Below are positions 1 to 13,551 of a stretch of 64,000 nucleotides of DNA, piece after piece (position 1 is the first letter of the stretch; each line of letters opens with the position of its first letter). Position numbers and translations under genes: made by a program. The stretch lies in the NCBI GenBank assembly GCA_950022655.1, contig OX465579.1, forward strand, positions 39,907,950-39,971,949, in the 5' to 3' direction. The stretch is from Alentia gelatinosa (taxonomy: Eukaryota > Annelida > Polychaeta > Phyllodocida > Polynoidae). Under the pieces are notes generated by a model. The model made no database searches. It saw only the letters and a program-made list of their open reading frames with translations, and was not told the DNA's origin.

Positions 1-1918
1 AGATGCAGAATGTGCTGAGATGCAGCATCAGACGTGGGGTGTTAAAAGCTGCTCCCATCTTACAGAAAATTATCTAATGCAATATCAGTATTCCCACTAC
101 CATTCCTCCACACTTCAGCGTCTGTATGAGTGATCAGTCTCGCCAGTGTATTACTGCTCAATTAGAATCGACTCTTCTGATGGGCTAGTCTGTTTCCTTA
201 TAAATAGCCACGACACAAGAAGCGCAATATGGTCTCCACCCTCTCTAGCTTACTGCTTCTGGTGGCGAGGATACTGGACATAAACATGGTTGGTTCTAGA
301 ATCAAATCACATACACACACTCATGGCGGCTTGAGAATCATTACAAACTACGTGACGCAGCAAGTCAGAAACGTCGGGCGGCCGATGATAAACAAAACTG
401 CTAATATTTCTGTGTCTCAACCAAAAGGTCGGAAGTGAATTCTTTACTAAAATCTCTTTTTTGCTAAAAAAAAAAAAAAAATCCATATGCAATGCTCAGT
501 GCCGGTGCTACACCTTTCACAGAAAAAGTCTTCTGAAGGGATGTATTGGCAATGTTGCGTCTGTACGGAACACTAAACCTGTTTGACCTATCAGATGATG
601 GACGAGGGAGACTCTTGACTTCAGCTTCCCTGTCTTTACCGCATGGGATTCTTGGGCACGCTTTATATCATCCCAGGCCATACATCAATGCTATATCAGC
701 TCTAGAAATGAGTTTCGTTACCAATGGCCACGCCTAATCGACAAGCTACACGCCGCTGCCTCCTGCAGCCTTTGGAGAGATTCCCACCCTTCAGAGAGCA
801 GGCGGACAAATTGGTCACCATGCCAAATTCAAAATGATCTGAAATGATTGATGGCGCCCGACTGCACGCCAGTCGGGCGATAGGAGTGTATTGTGCAGCG
901 CAAACATAGTAAGGGTGGTAAATGACCTGGGTGGTAGGAGCGAAAGAAATAACGTTTGGAAGTTGGTCGATTCTAATATGTAGTGCAGTATAAAGAAGGG
1001 GATACACAGGACATATCAACAGACAGACATATCAGTAAACTTACGAATCTCTGAGATGAAGATGTAGGAAGAACGGCGCCGCTGTGGATCTTAACCTTGT
1101 AATCCGCTTACACAATACACGATACACAGCCTAATCATTTTCGGTAACACTTGCTAAGAAAATTTCCATCGAAAGATTCCAAATGTTAGCACCTGGTCTC
1201 AACTAGACGAGATAATTATATTTATAAGTATATAACTAATTTGTTATATGCGTACATGAGTATCTATTTATATATATAAATGTGTGTCAATTCTATAATA
1301 GATATTTGAATGAAAACACTTTCTCCATCCGAAGTATTATGCTACAAACCATCTCGCACTACACACAGCCGCGTTGAATTGAGATGTTGCTGAGAGTAAT
1401 CAGGGTGCACCTTCTACAATTAGTCCAAACGAAATATCAAGTATTGATCTCAACGTGGGAAACCTTGCGGTCAGATGCTACTTTCGTACCGCCTACATCT
1501 TTGAGTCTGCCGCTGTCAGACCCATGGAGGCTGGCAAAGCATTGTCCTTCCATTGTCTTTTGAACGTTGCAGAGGTCCCCTAAGCTGCAGGTGCTGCGCC
1601 ACAAGTGAGTAGTGGGCAGACATCCTATTATATATCATGGCTAGTGGCCAACAGAGGGGGACACCAATGGTGCCATGGCGTGGGCCAGTCTATTAACGGG
1701 TGATGGAGCTTGCGTCAGCAGAGGATGTGAGGTGTCCGCTAGGGTATCAAGAGAGGGGATACACGGAAACATTAGGTCGCACCAGTGAGGAGTTAGGGTG
1801 ACGGATATAAGATTTATGAAGGTGCAGCTTTAGACAGGTATTATATGACCAGCAGCATCGTGCACGTGTGGTATACACAGTGTCGTACCCCGGTGATATA
1901 CATATATATAATATATAG
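1..1918. other. AT-rich DNA, no gene seen
   Basis: No reading frame here looks coding and no mobile-element protein is recognisable. A short A run lies near 466-480. The overlapping short frames at 546-1019 on both strands have no recognisable motif or splice context. Confidence 0.5.
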
Positions 1919-1995
1919 CAGATGGCTTTAACCTTTATGGTCCCTGTGTGGGAAGGCTTCTATTCGGAGAACTTCCGCCTTCCCACGGCCCATCT
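1919..1995. repeat. Nested hairpin
   Basis: The arms GTGGGAAGGC (1948-1957) and GCCTTCCCAC (1977-1986) pair perfectly over 10 bp around a 19-nt loop. An outer pair CAGATGG/CCATCTG (1919-1925 and 1989-1995) could close a larger, asymmetric stem. It could be a structured RNA or a chance inverted repeat. Confidence 0.45.
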
Positions 1996-4900
1996 GGTCG
2001 TACCTAACCGTCCATGTATACACTGTTGTCAAGATAGCCTTGTCAAGAAGGAACTATTAGGCTGTAGACAAACTTCTAATTTGCCATATTTTTAACCGAG
2101 GACTTTTGTTGAAAGTTCCAAAAACAAGTACAGTCCAATATCAGGAAAGGGATCTTCAGATTTCCTTCACTTCTTGTTCTAAAATACTTTCTGTATTCTT
2201 CACTATCTTATCTCATCAATGTCTCTGGTTAAGTATCCATCCAATGAATATATTGGGTTTTCTTACATGGTCCCTGATAAATGAACTACAACAGGGGTCA
2301 TACAGCCATTGCTTGAACACATATAAAGGCTTAAAGGCCCTCTTTGGAAAAATAAAGGCTTTCAGCAGAAAAGATAAAGGTTTCATTATTAATGAATATG
2401 ACCATTTGTATGCAATAATGTTATGGTGTGCTATCCAGAGGGTGTGCCTGTGGCACCTACTGACATCTAGAAGTTTCAGAGAGGGCTCCAGAGTGTTGCG
2501 TCGGCAACGCTCCATAAGCCCACCAGGTGGTGCCCTGGTCCCGAAAGTGATGTCAGAGGTTGTCCAGACAGCTGACTATAAAAGTCTCTGTACACCCTCT
2601 GACCATCCGTCCATTTCTATACTGGGCTTGAACCACCTCCATTGTTCATCTAATTTGGACACATATTATACAAGGTTCCCACAGTCTTCCTGATAGAAAA
2701 TTCTTTCAGTTTGTTATTATTTGTCCAGGTAATTTCCCAAATTTCCAGGTATCGCTTATGGTGAGGTATATGATGGAAATTTTAACAATATGGCTTCACA
2801 TCATGTCTCAGTAGCTTTTGTATATAACTGTCTTTATCAGGTATGATAATGGCATTTTGTTTTTGAAAAAAAAATAGGTGAATTTATTGTGGTGGCTGGC
2901 ATTTAGGTTTGCAGTTCAGCCCAGGGGCAGTTCTCTTGTGGGGGCCCAGGGGACAAAGCCCCGCAAGCTTTTAGAATTTCAGCTATTTCTAGTGATTTTG
3001 AAGAGATTTCTAAGTGTTCACTTTTGAGACTCTCCTAGAGGAGATCCAGCGCTCTATTTCCTGTGGTCGCTTGTATCTCTGCAGCAACCTACCTGTTTGA
3101 GACAAAATCTGTCCCATCCATGAGGTTTTCAAATATCCTAAATTCTAGACAGCGCTTTGAGGAGTATTTTGGGTTCTACTTATAGATAGAGAAGACAAGG
3201 CAAAACACCTCTTAGAGAAACACAAAAATACCCTCTGCTCGCTTTTTCTAGTTATCTCATAGATATTGAAACACTTTAATGTTTTCAATTCCAAGGCATG
3301 ATAATGATTCACAGATAAAGTGACAAATTTCCTTTCTTAAAGAAATCAGTCTGTAATGTAAAGCTGCAGGTTGTAAAATTGTCAATTTTCTATTTCTAAA
3401 AGTGAAAATCTGGGCTATTTTTATAGAATTTTGAAATTCCATATCTTATGATTTTTCAAGATTTATCCTATTTTCCAGGACTTTCAGGTGTTTTGGGCAA
3501 CCTATTATGAGATATGAATACCATAAATAACTTAGGAGCAAACAGAACTTGGCTTCCCTATCCTTTCAGTTTTCATTTCATGAAGGATTCCAAAAAAAGA
3601 TACTAGTGTTTTTGCCTATATTAGGCCATCACTTTTCCAAATGGTTTCTCAAGATTAAGTTTTTTTCAGAGAAATCATTTCTCGATTGGTTTAGCAGTTG
3701 TTGGATTATCATCGTCTGTGTTATGATAATTTGATACAATATTTATTCTCAGCCAAACTTCTCGTCTTATATACAGACACACGTATACATACGGGAACAG
3801 ATATAGTGCTGGATAGGAATAAATATAAGAAGTATATGATAATATATATTTTTATGGTGTAAACGTTATAACCACGAATCAAAATAGATACCACTTTCAG
3901 GATTATCAACAATACAAAAAGGAAATGTTTCCCTGTATAAAGCGATTGAAGCATCATGAAACTGCGATATTTGCCTGTTTCAAACATTGTACAGAACTCT
4001 GGCTAATAGCCTTTGCTTCGCCAGTAATCAATATATATAAGGTATGGTGATATATGGTAGCGGGCTCAAACGGCGCGTATATCCCGACCCAAACATCTAT
4101 AAGGGCACTAGTCCAACATTACTTGTTTCCGTGCTGGCAATTTAGAAACATTGATGATGCGATTGGATTCCTGTCGGGCACTGGTGGATGTCAGCACTGC
4201 TCCTATTGATCACATAACACACCACAGTCAGAAGCCTTCCATCTTGACATGCCATCAATAAACAATTTGAATAAAGGTATTGGTCCCTAAGTATCCATAC
4301 TGAGGAAATATGAATGTGTCTGTATCAAAGCAACTCAAAGTATCAAGAAAACGCTACTGAAATGGAGGCAGATGTTATCTAAATGCTATATAAATTATTT
4401 CCCCACCTTCCTAGCCACACTACGAATACTCCCCCATACCTCTTGGTATGACTGATACCAACGAGTATATATATACTCATTGCTGATGCCAACCGCGAAT
4501 AACTGAAGGCGATCTGGCGCACTCCCATCTGTCATATGTGTACTCATTTATTTATTGAGTGGGAGCTATCTCAGTTGAATAAATCACATATGATTATTTC
4601 CAATTTTTTAATATTGTAGCAGTTGCCGTTCGGTATCTAACCTAACTTTCGGATGATCGTATAGTTCTCAAGTGATTGGTTTATGCTACCGTATGAGCAA
4701 TCTACACACGTAGGTTAGTTCGTTTTTTGGAGTAAGCAGGTTGGCCGGATAACCCTTATCACTATGGGGAGCCGAAGCTGCCTCTCTGGGAACTGTTACA
4801 AGCAGTAGCTTAGACGGAATGCTAGCATCCGAGGGAGCTGGATACTGTTAACCGAAGTTAATGATCCAAGCTCACAAACCGAAAGGTTATGGAACACCGC

Positions 4901-5700
4901 AACAACGTGAGGCCCCACGGGTTCCATCTTCACAGAGCCAGTGACCTGTTGGCCTGCCATGGTCTCATCAGAGTAACAAGATCCGGGACGACCCATGCCA
5001 CTTCCGTGCACGGGCCCATCCGCATCACTACACAGCAGGGACTGATACTCTGTGTTTTTATTTGTGGGTTTTTTTTGTAGTTTTTTTGTAGTTTTTTTGG
5101 GGGTGGGGGTAATCAAAGAAATCTATTCATTACTTCCTAGTACAGTCGTTGCCTTGGGTTGCATAAACAGTCACATTCAAATTAGCCTAGTAACATTTCT
5201 TTGTTGCGTGGTCACCTTTGCTCCTTTGTTCCCCCCTTCTATCTTAAAGAGCTTCTTTACGCTATTTTCCTCCCCTTTTAAGACCCATCCCTTATAAGAT
5301 CTTCCCGTTGATATCTGGGTACTTCCCTTATCTAGTTTCTACTAGCTAACACCTTTCCTAATTTTGTTTGGTTGATTGCTATCCTTTTTTTTTTAAAGTT
5401 GTCTATCCTTATTTGAGAGTCTTTTCCGCGAGTTATTCAGTTCTAGATTAACACATTTGAACGAAATACAGAATTTATAACCAGTTTCTTCCCTAGCTAC
5501 TTTACTAGTAGCCGTAGCTAATGAGTTCTTTATTAATAGCCCATCACTCTCACACCTTGTAGAGTTTCAGAATGCTGAAATTAATACATTAGAATGCATG
5601 ATATTGGTCCTCATGTTCATTCATGCATTTAAGCTTTCCACAAGCGGGTACCCTCCCCCCTTACTTCATACCACCCTATGGACAAAATGAGGGTTTTCAA
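1996..5700. other. AT-rich DNA, no supported gene
   Basis: A 149-codon ATG frame (2244-2693, plus) has no motif I recognise and is not called a gene. A T-rich run occupies about 5050-5100. The segment 2880-3000 reads like old repeat sequence but cannot be classified by eye. Confidence 0.4.
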
Positions 5701-5724
5701 GCCTGGATAGATACTCGGTGTTCT

Positions 5725-5850
5725 CCAGTTTGTTTGTTTGTTTGGGTAGTTTAATGTCCAATTTGTTCAATTAGACGTGTGTTCTCTAGTGTAGAAGGAA
5801 CAATGCACCACTAGATCACCCTGACCCCTACAATGTTCATTTTATCAGCT
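5725..5850 (-). mobile_element. SINE-like 3' end (fragment)
   Basis: On the minus strand the sequence ends in a short AAAC-type tail (read on plus as GTTTGTTTGTTTGTTTG near 5738), preceded by an ACATTAAACTACCC-like segment. That arrangement resembles the 3' ends of many tRNA-derived SINEs of invertebrates. No clear B box is visible, so the head is missing or diverged. The family is not determined. Confidence 0.35.
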
Positions 5851-8800
5851 ATCGATTTTGTGTGTCCAGAAATGTACCAACCCAAACAATAACAAATTCT
5901 ATCGCATTAGGTACCCTTCCATACATTGCGGCTAAAGTAAATTTATGGTGATTGTGCCACCGAAACATTAGGAACACAGCACAATTAGAATTTATGTGTA
6001 CAATTCTTCCCTTTTCAGTAACAAACACATTCCACTGAATATTTAACCATACCCTGTCTGCAGATCTGCGTCTAGAACAGAAGCTCCGAGCCCGAACTGA
6101 CAACTAGGGCTTAATCTAAAATGTAAATGTTGAAAAATCCGATGAGCCTCTCTAAATATTGGCGTTAATCCTAGGTGTGTGGGTGGTAGTCGATGTCACT
6201 TTGTTGGACAGATGGTCGATGAGGTGAAGAGATGACTATGCTGACACAGCTGGGAAGATGAAAAGATTGTCTACATTAATGAGGCTGGTGGGATGATATC
6301 CACGATATATTGGATGTAATAAAAGCATACAAAAATTAATTCTTGAAACTATTCAAATTGACCTATTCCATATCTCAGAGATGCCTAAAAGTGAAGTCGA
6401 AAAAAGCCGGAGAATTTCGTTATCTAATCCATCTCGACTTTTTTATTGTAAGCTTAACCAGAATTTCTGCATCGCACTACACTTTCTTTCTGAAATAGGA
6501 TGCAGCACGAACAACGAGGGCACGGGGATAATCGGCCTTCTATCGTGTTTTGAAGAATACAGTCTAACTTTTGTACAGACGGTTTACTCAGGTCAGGTCA
6601 AACGGCCTCATTCTGCTTCATTACACATCATTTCTGATCAAACTACAATTATTAATAGCCCAATGAAACATAGAATCAGTGCCGTAAATGAAGACCCTTT
6701 TCTCTACGCAAAGTAGACCCAGGGACGATGTGGGTCAATTTAAACCAACACTTATGTACGACGGTTAAGACTGTCTTAGCGAATGAACTTAAAATCATTA
6801 AACGAAAGCCCTTGTCCGAAGTGCAGAAAAGATCCTAGATCATTCAACGGGCCGTGGCCGACCCAATTATGCAACCGCAATATGGATGTGGCCATAATGG
6901 ATTTGTTTATAATTGGATGACGGCGGCGTTTTATCTAGAGAACTAAACCTTAATTTCATGTTGTCCATTAGAACAAATACCAGGGCACTTCCTAATGTTC
7001 GGTCCTTTGATAACATCAGTCTGATTTCCTTTAGAATTATTCTTATAGTTTCTAAATGCCTCATCCCGAGTGCTTAACGAAGTGGTATATTTTACGATAA
7101 TGGCCCTTATGTACTAATGGTTGTAGTTTACGCGTTATCTGAAACGGCAATGGCATCTAACATTAAACAAACATCCACAAAGATCTTGCTATGAGAAACA
7201 GCTGCTCAGAGAAAGTCATCATATAAAACGGAGTACAGTGCCAGTAAACTACTTTGGAAGAGTTAAAACACGAACAGATTTCATTGAATATTGATGATAA
7301 AACTTATTTTATAACATTTGGCCGTACACATTCAGGGGGGCATACATTGTGCAAGATAGCGAATGCTGCCATCTTTTCAATATGTATGTCAGTCAAATAT
7401 GTATGTCACAATTAGCGAGAAGAAAATCAGGAATGATGCCTGTTTGGTGGCGCTCTCCTCGCATTACAATGTTTTTAGATACATGTGTGGACCGAATACG
7501 GGACGGACGAAGCATGTGTTTGGTATTGACACTTTTCACCTGGCCAGCTTTCCATGTCAAACCAGTATAATGAGTCACCTTTCTTTGAATCAGACTTTCT
7601 GAGTGAGTCCTGCTGTCCCTGTGAGTGATCTTTGTTATCCCTGGATACTGTGGTAAACATCTCCTTTGCGGCATACTATGGGCATACCCAGGGACCATAG
7701 TTGTATTGTTTACTTTGGTGATTTTGTTTGTATTTCAGATTGAATTAACAAATGATATTTCAATAGCGGTACTTACTTTCATCTCCTATGTAAATCAAAG
7801 GCAAACAGCTTTTGAGAGCCGCGGGGAAATGCAAACCTGGGGCAAATTAGGCACGGATTTATCCATACATTCTACTCTATTGGGTATTATGTAGGTATAC
7901 ACCATTTGAATCAGTAAGTGTGAGAAGTAAACGAAATAGTTTCGTAGGATAACAAAACGCAGACTGGTGTATTTTCTGACAACTATTCTCCTCTAAGGCA
8001 TTGGTTACTAACTTGACATCAAAGATTCACAAGGGCTGGCTTAGTTTTTTTACTTGAAAGGCAGACACCTTTCCTGATAGGTGAATTCAGGTGAATCCAG
8101 ACAAGTTTAGTTATAAGAATATAACATGCTGTGGTGACAGGGAAATGACTAACTTGTATGAGTTTCCATTTTATCACGGCAATCGATAAGCGGGGATGTC
8201 AGTTCGAGCCATGAAGAACGAGAAATATTTTCATGTGGAATTCACTGCCTCAGAGACATTGAGGAGACATGGGATTCCCCAGTGGAATGAGGCTTTTGTC
8301 TTTTACGAGAATTACATAAACTGAAAATGAAAACAAGGATTTCATTGGGAAATGGGAAAACTGCAATCTCTGAATAAATAAAATGCAATATTTCCTTTAT
8401 TGAAAAGGTGAATAGTTTTTTCAATTATAGAGAGTGGCCATAACCAAGTCTTCGAGGCAACCCTCTAATATCAATGAGTATTTTACCCAAAACTACCAAC
8501 ACTCAGAATAGATGTCTCTCTTTCTTTGTTTCTTTTCTTTTTGGGTGGGCTAGGGGTGCTAATAAGTAACTCGATATAGTGAAACTTCGGTAAGGTATTG
8601 ACATTCCAATTTGTTCGAGGCAGAACATTAATGTATGTGATACCAATACTGAGGTTTACTATGCATGTATACAAGAGGGATGTAAGGCAAATCAGTAAAA
8701 CATGTTGAGAGCTGTGGTATATTATATACCGGCTATGATGACCCACTTGCTTTCAGAAAATCAAAAGGTCGACGTCGCCTATTTCGGCGCTCTGTCGAAG

Positions 8801-10108
8801 ACCTGTTGCTGACCAGGTACTGCCATGATTCCGTCGATGATAACAACTGGTAATTATTGCAGAATCCTGAACATTTTTTTCTTAAATCGTCGAACTCTCG
8901 TGTTTAAAGAAGGAATTTTTGGTTACATCATTGAAAACATTAGGGTGGTTCGTGCAATGAAAATAATTGACCTTAGACATCCCAATTGTCTTGAAGATTC
9001 TTATGAAATTAAGTTTATTTCTTATATAAATGTTTTGGTTTTTCAGGTGCACATGTAGGCTATATAGATTTGGTTTGATATAAGAAAAATGTCCCACATT
9101 CGTCAAATCAATTCCTATGATCACTACCAGAGTTCTCTTGCGCATGACTAAACACAGTTGAAAAGCATTGACAGCGAACCACATGGTAATAAATACACAT
9201 TGCGCAAATACTTCACATCGGATCATTATTCAAATGTGCACAGAGCACGATGATCCATTCTTGGCGTTGACTGTACATATGTAACTGGGACCCGAGGCAC
9301 TCTCTGTTTAAACTAACCCTAGACTGGTGGATAGAAAAAGGTACCCGTGTGCTACCGGTCCATTAACCTGTCACATGTAGGAGCGGTGGCGTTTATATTC
9401 TTTGCTATTATGTCCACCTCTGTGCCCACTGCTTTTAACGCGTGCATCTATATGCACAGTGATGGTGGGATCAGGGTGGTGATATGATGCACTACGTTGC
9501 ACTCACGTTATAACAATACATGGGTACATATATCAAAATGGGCCATCAGTCGCCAAGTAATAGCTTAGTCACCTGAAGTTTTATAGCCGCTATAGAGAAT
9601 TGGTAATTATGGTATTTTTCCTATAGACCTAATATTTGGAACTCGTACTCGACGTCCATGGAGTATTGTAAAAAATATTCAATGGTACATTGGTACAACA
9701 GGAAGACCTGTTGACAAAAAAGAAACTAAAAAAAAAGATTTAAAAAAAAGGGTGATGATGCTACAAACGTTAGCCAATTAATCAGCGATAGGGGTGAGAT
9801 GAAATCTGAACCACACTCCATCCATAGCCACTAAAAATACGCTATTCATTTTGGTTTGCTACATAATCTCACTTGGCTATCGCTCGTGAGATTACTTTGC
9901 AACTAAAACTCATGGGATATTTTCACTGGCTACGGATCTCGAAGCGAGTCCCTCTTATCATTCTATATCTATGTGCGAAGGTCTATCAAATACTGCCCGC
10001 TGCTAGGCGTGCCGTAATAATGATGTTCGTGCCCGCTGTGACTATGACTAAATAAGTCATTAAAAATTGCGGTTTTGTTTCATCTATTTGAGGTATATTC
10101 CAATAAGC
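5851..10108. other. AT-rich DNA, no supported gene
   Basis: Several 60-114 codon frames occur on both strands, but none carries a domain, a signal peptide or a splice pattern I can defend. Confidence 0.4.
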
Positions 10109-10249
10109 AAACGTCCTTACTGTGGACGAAACGGTTCTCGTTTTCGGTCAGTCGTCGATTTTGTACTGCCTTCCGCCTGAGGAGTCAGGCAGTATGAAAT
10201 CGACGGCTGACCTCGAACAGGAACCGCGTTGTCCACAGTAAGGACGTTT
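10109..10249. repeat. Long foldback (63-bp arms)
   Basis: The left arm 10109-10171 and right arm 10187-10249 are reverse complements with roughly 83% identity by hand alignment. The first 19 bp, beginning AAACGTCCTTACTGTGGAC, match perfectly. The 15-nt centre contains a small competing hairpin, GCCTGA/TCAGGC. It is noncoding. It could be a MITE remnant, a source of hairpin siRNA, or an unusually long miRNA-type precursor. Confidence 0.8.
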
Positions 10250-10393
10250 TCAAATATCAGGCCAATCCAAATATCATGAACTACACACTTCTTCTATGTC
10301 AAAAATATGCTATTCATTGAACAAGTCTTGGTTGTGGTATTAGTTTAAGGTTATATATCACCGGAAATATCCATAGAAAGAGACCGATAGCAT

Positions 10394-10633
10394 ATGTACT
10401 ACCAGGTGGGTTCACTTTCGGATCTGGTACAGGATAAGATGGCTTTGACCGAAGACGACCGGACAGCTCTGATCTCAAGTCACGATCACAGACCAACAAG
10501 CACAAAAAACTCCGGCGGAGGACTGCAGACGGAACGAGCCAAAAAGTCAAATGACACCCGGTTTTACGTACCGGGAACCGGGGCCAGGTTTTATCCCAGG
10601 CACCCCGTGGGGAGAGAGGGCCGAGCACCATGA
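10394..10633 (+). other. Unassigned 79-codon open frame
   Basis: This ATG-started frame is hydrophilic, rich in D, R, S and T, and lies in a locally GC-richer stretch. The opposite strand is also open over most of the same interval, so strand assignment is unsafe. No domain, signal peptide or convincing splice donor is visible. It may be an exon or chance. Confidence 0.15.
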
Positions 10634-11495
10634 TGAGCTGGGGGTCGTTCTCTGCTCATCTTTGGATGCTGTAAAGATGACCTGACCAAATAGCGTAGGA
10701 GGGGTGGGAGGGGATTGATGTTGAAAGGATGTCCGCCCGGTCCATTTTCCCTTTATGATTTCATTTCTAGAAATACCTCCTGTCTGTCGGTGTCACAGTA
10801 TACGTTAGACCTAGTGATTCTCTACTATTAAACCCAGGGAACGTTCGACCACTAGCTATGAGGAAACCAGCACATTGATAAGCCTAAATAGCTAGTGTTA
10901 TGAATACCATCCAATGTACAGTGGACACCCAATTCAATGGACACACGTTCTCCTGCGATCAAATGTTAAGCAGAATGGGTTGTCCATCATCTGGATGTCC
11001 ACTCTATACCAGGATTCGAAATCCAAATAATCCATTAAAATTATTAGGCCTACATGTAATTACATGCATGCAGGGTAGACGGTTGCAACCACGGTCGCTT
11101 GTACAATTTAGGTTCCAGCCTTGTCCCTTTAACTTGTATTGTGGTTTTTCTGCGGGCTTTACGTCCCTAACAGTACCTACAAGGGTGGGAGGTAGTTTAT
11201 AACCCCATATATTCATTAAAGGTTCTGTCACTGGATATCAATGCTGCCCTTCATCCAAGCCCGATTAAATAGGTACAGTTGTTGCTATCACTTCTATCGT
11301 AAAACTGGATGAGTTTAAATCTTAGCCACCGTATGCCATGACTGGAGTTTGACAAAGTGACTTCATGAGGCAAAGCCGAGTAAAATCCGGAGCCAACACT
11401 CTAGGAGTGGAATGCGGTGACCAAGAATAAAACGAATCAGGTTTTGATTTTATCCTACCCTGTCTTCTCAATTTTGGAATATTACGCGATAACAA

Positions 11496-11554
11496 TTCCG
11501 TATGCCACTAGTGGCATATAAAACTCTGTATGCAAGTCAGCGTGGCATACGGAA
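11496..11554. repeat. Palindrome cluster with repeated half-site
   Basis: TATGCCACTAGTGGCATA at 11501-11518 is a perfect 18-bp palindrome. Its left half also pairs with a third copy downstream: TTCCGTATGCCAC (11496-11508) and GTGGCATACGGAA (11542-11554) are perfect 13-bp inverted repeats. The half-site GTGGCATA thus occurs three times in 59 bp. Confidence 0.7.
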
Positions 11555-11754
11555 ACTCAATGTTAAGCCTATGGGATTTTATATTAGCAGTAGTATAATT
11601 TTCCAGAACCAACAAATGATTCCCTTTTTAGAATAGTACATCGAAGGTAGCAGGTTGAACATTCCCTGTGAGTTCATATAATAATATGCAGACTGGGCAC
11701 ACTACGGGAATAATGCTAATACAGGTTTGCTTATTGTTTTTAACTATAGAAAGG

Positions 11755-11885
11755 ATCCGATGGTAACCTTGAATCATAGTGATAGGGATTCCCGCAAACC
11801 ACGTTCAAGTCCCATCTAATCGATTCGATCTCGTTAATATGACCCTAGCTGTTGCTGCGGCGAAAAATATCAATATCTCACCCCC
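11755..11885 (+). mobile_element. tRNA-derived SINE-like fragment
   Basis: GTTCAAGTCC near 11803 matches a Pol III B box. It is followed about 40 bp later by a GACCCTAGCTGTTGCTGCGG-type segment, which resembles the conserved 3' bodies of invertebrate tRNA SINEs. An A box is not clear, and I see no target duplication. Confidence 0.35.
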
Positions 11886-13215
11886 ATGTTATATCCTACA
11901 AACCATCATGAAATGTCTTTAGACAACTTTTCCCTCGGTGCACACAATCAGAGAATCACGTGTCAATCTTGTCGGAACACCACGGCCAGGCTTCAGCAGG
12001 AGGTCATATTGAATTGCCGTTGGGGTGCACTACCTGTCACGGGGATTCATTGAGCTGTGACGTCAATGAATGCAGTATTGACAGCCCAATAAGAGGGCAT
12101 CACATGGTAATGGTGCATGCTCTGACACGAAGGAATTCCCCCATCACTACTGCCAGCTATTACACTGTTAGTCTGGCGTTTTTCATCTCAACCTTGATTC
12201 TATGGCGAATCTGGTGCAGGCCCCTCGAGGAAGCAATCCAGTACATTTTAGGGGTGGGAGTCAGGACGGGGGGAAAATCGGACATTACAAACTTTAAAAG
12301 AAAATTAGTAAAATTGCAAAAAATTTGATCTATATCTATTTCTAATCCGCTCTCCCATCATATATCAAATGAGCCAGTCACATGCTACCCCCCATAGTGT
12401 GACAGGAGACTTCACATAACTTTGTGTGTGTAGCATTACTTGTGGCCCCAAAACAGAAGCTACAGACAAGTTCAACAATGAACAATGTATGGATACAATA
12501 GATATATTATTATATACCTATGCACAAAGTCAGAGTAAATACATACTGCTCCTATGGGTATAGTAACTATACACAGATTGCACTGTACGCTGTGAAACGT
12601 TGTACTGGTGCCTTTGGATATCAACAGATTGCACGCTTTGAGTGACAAAATGCACGCTTTGAACCTTACCTCCATGCTTTGAGCTACAGATTGCACGCTT
12701 GATTGGTCGAGAGGCCGACAACAGAATTCTAGGCACAAGATTCAAAAATGGCGGAACGCTTCACTTTGCGAGTTCAATGGCGTCGTACAGTAACCACGGA
12801 GCGAGTTAGTGTGAAAATACATCAAACATCGAGGTGAAATACGATAACGAATCAAGTGATACACTTTAGATAGCTTAGATATGCGAGAAATATCGATTTC
12901 GATACGTTCATGGGCCGAGCTGGCGACTCGTCGATGTCAACAAATGCAAAACCCCTGTCAGACACTGCACCACTCGAGGAAGAGCTGTCCGATGGGACGA
13001 TCGAGCGTAGCAGGGTGACCCTGCGCTAATTTATGCGGCGGTATAATGTATAATCGCGCCTGCGCGGTGATCACTTCCGGTTATCAACATCCGGCATGTC
13101 TGCTAGCATACACATCGTGTTTGAGAGTTGTGCCAAGTCACTTCGACGTCAAATTACGGTCAGTTTTAGCGAATTAAGACCGAATAAAGGTTTATAATAA
13201 TATGAATCCATAGTG

Positions 13216-13340
13216 ATGGTGCCAATACGGTGTAGATTTATGAGTTGTTTCAGAGAAATTCCTTCTGAACTAGCTGTGCCGGCTAGTTCAGAACGAATTT
13301 CTTCGAAACAACTCATAAATCTACCCCATATTGTCACCAT
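13216..13340. repeat. Long near-perfect foldback (59-bp arms)
   Basis: The left arm 13216-13274 and right arm 13282-13340 are reverse complements with 6 mismatches in 59 positions (about 90%). The loop is only 7 nt (13275-13281, TGTGCCG). Weaker complementarity continues outward on both sides for some 20 bp. Short open frames here on both strands follow from the palindrome and are not genes. Confidence 0.85.
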
Positions 13341-13551
13341 AACTATGGTTTCACATAGTATAGTATACAGAATGAACCTCGAAACCCTTGAGCTTACATT
13401 TACTATCTCCCATCCATTGGTGGACCCATGATGAGGCTTATGTTTTCTCATGTTCAAAAAGGACTACTTCGAGATCTAAAAAAATCCATCTGATAACATC
13501 CATCTGGTAACATCCCTATAAATCGGTGTATAATACTTAAATATCAAACGG

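Noticed and set aside
2106..2693. 195-codon open frame (149 codons from its first ATG) on the plus strand
   Set aside because: No recognisable domain or splice context. Composition follows the local AT-rich sequence, and the opposite strand is also open over 300 bp.
4796..5116. Open frames on both strands near 4.8-5.1 kb as an exon
   Set aside because: The minus-strand frame looks protein-like, but what would be its acceptor is preceded by A-rich rather than pyrimidine-rich sequence, and neither strand has a clear donor.
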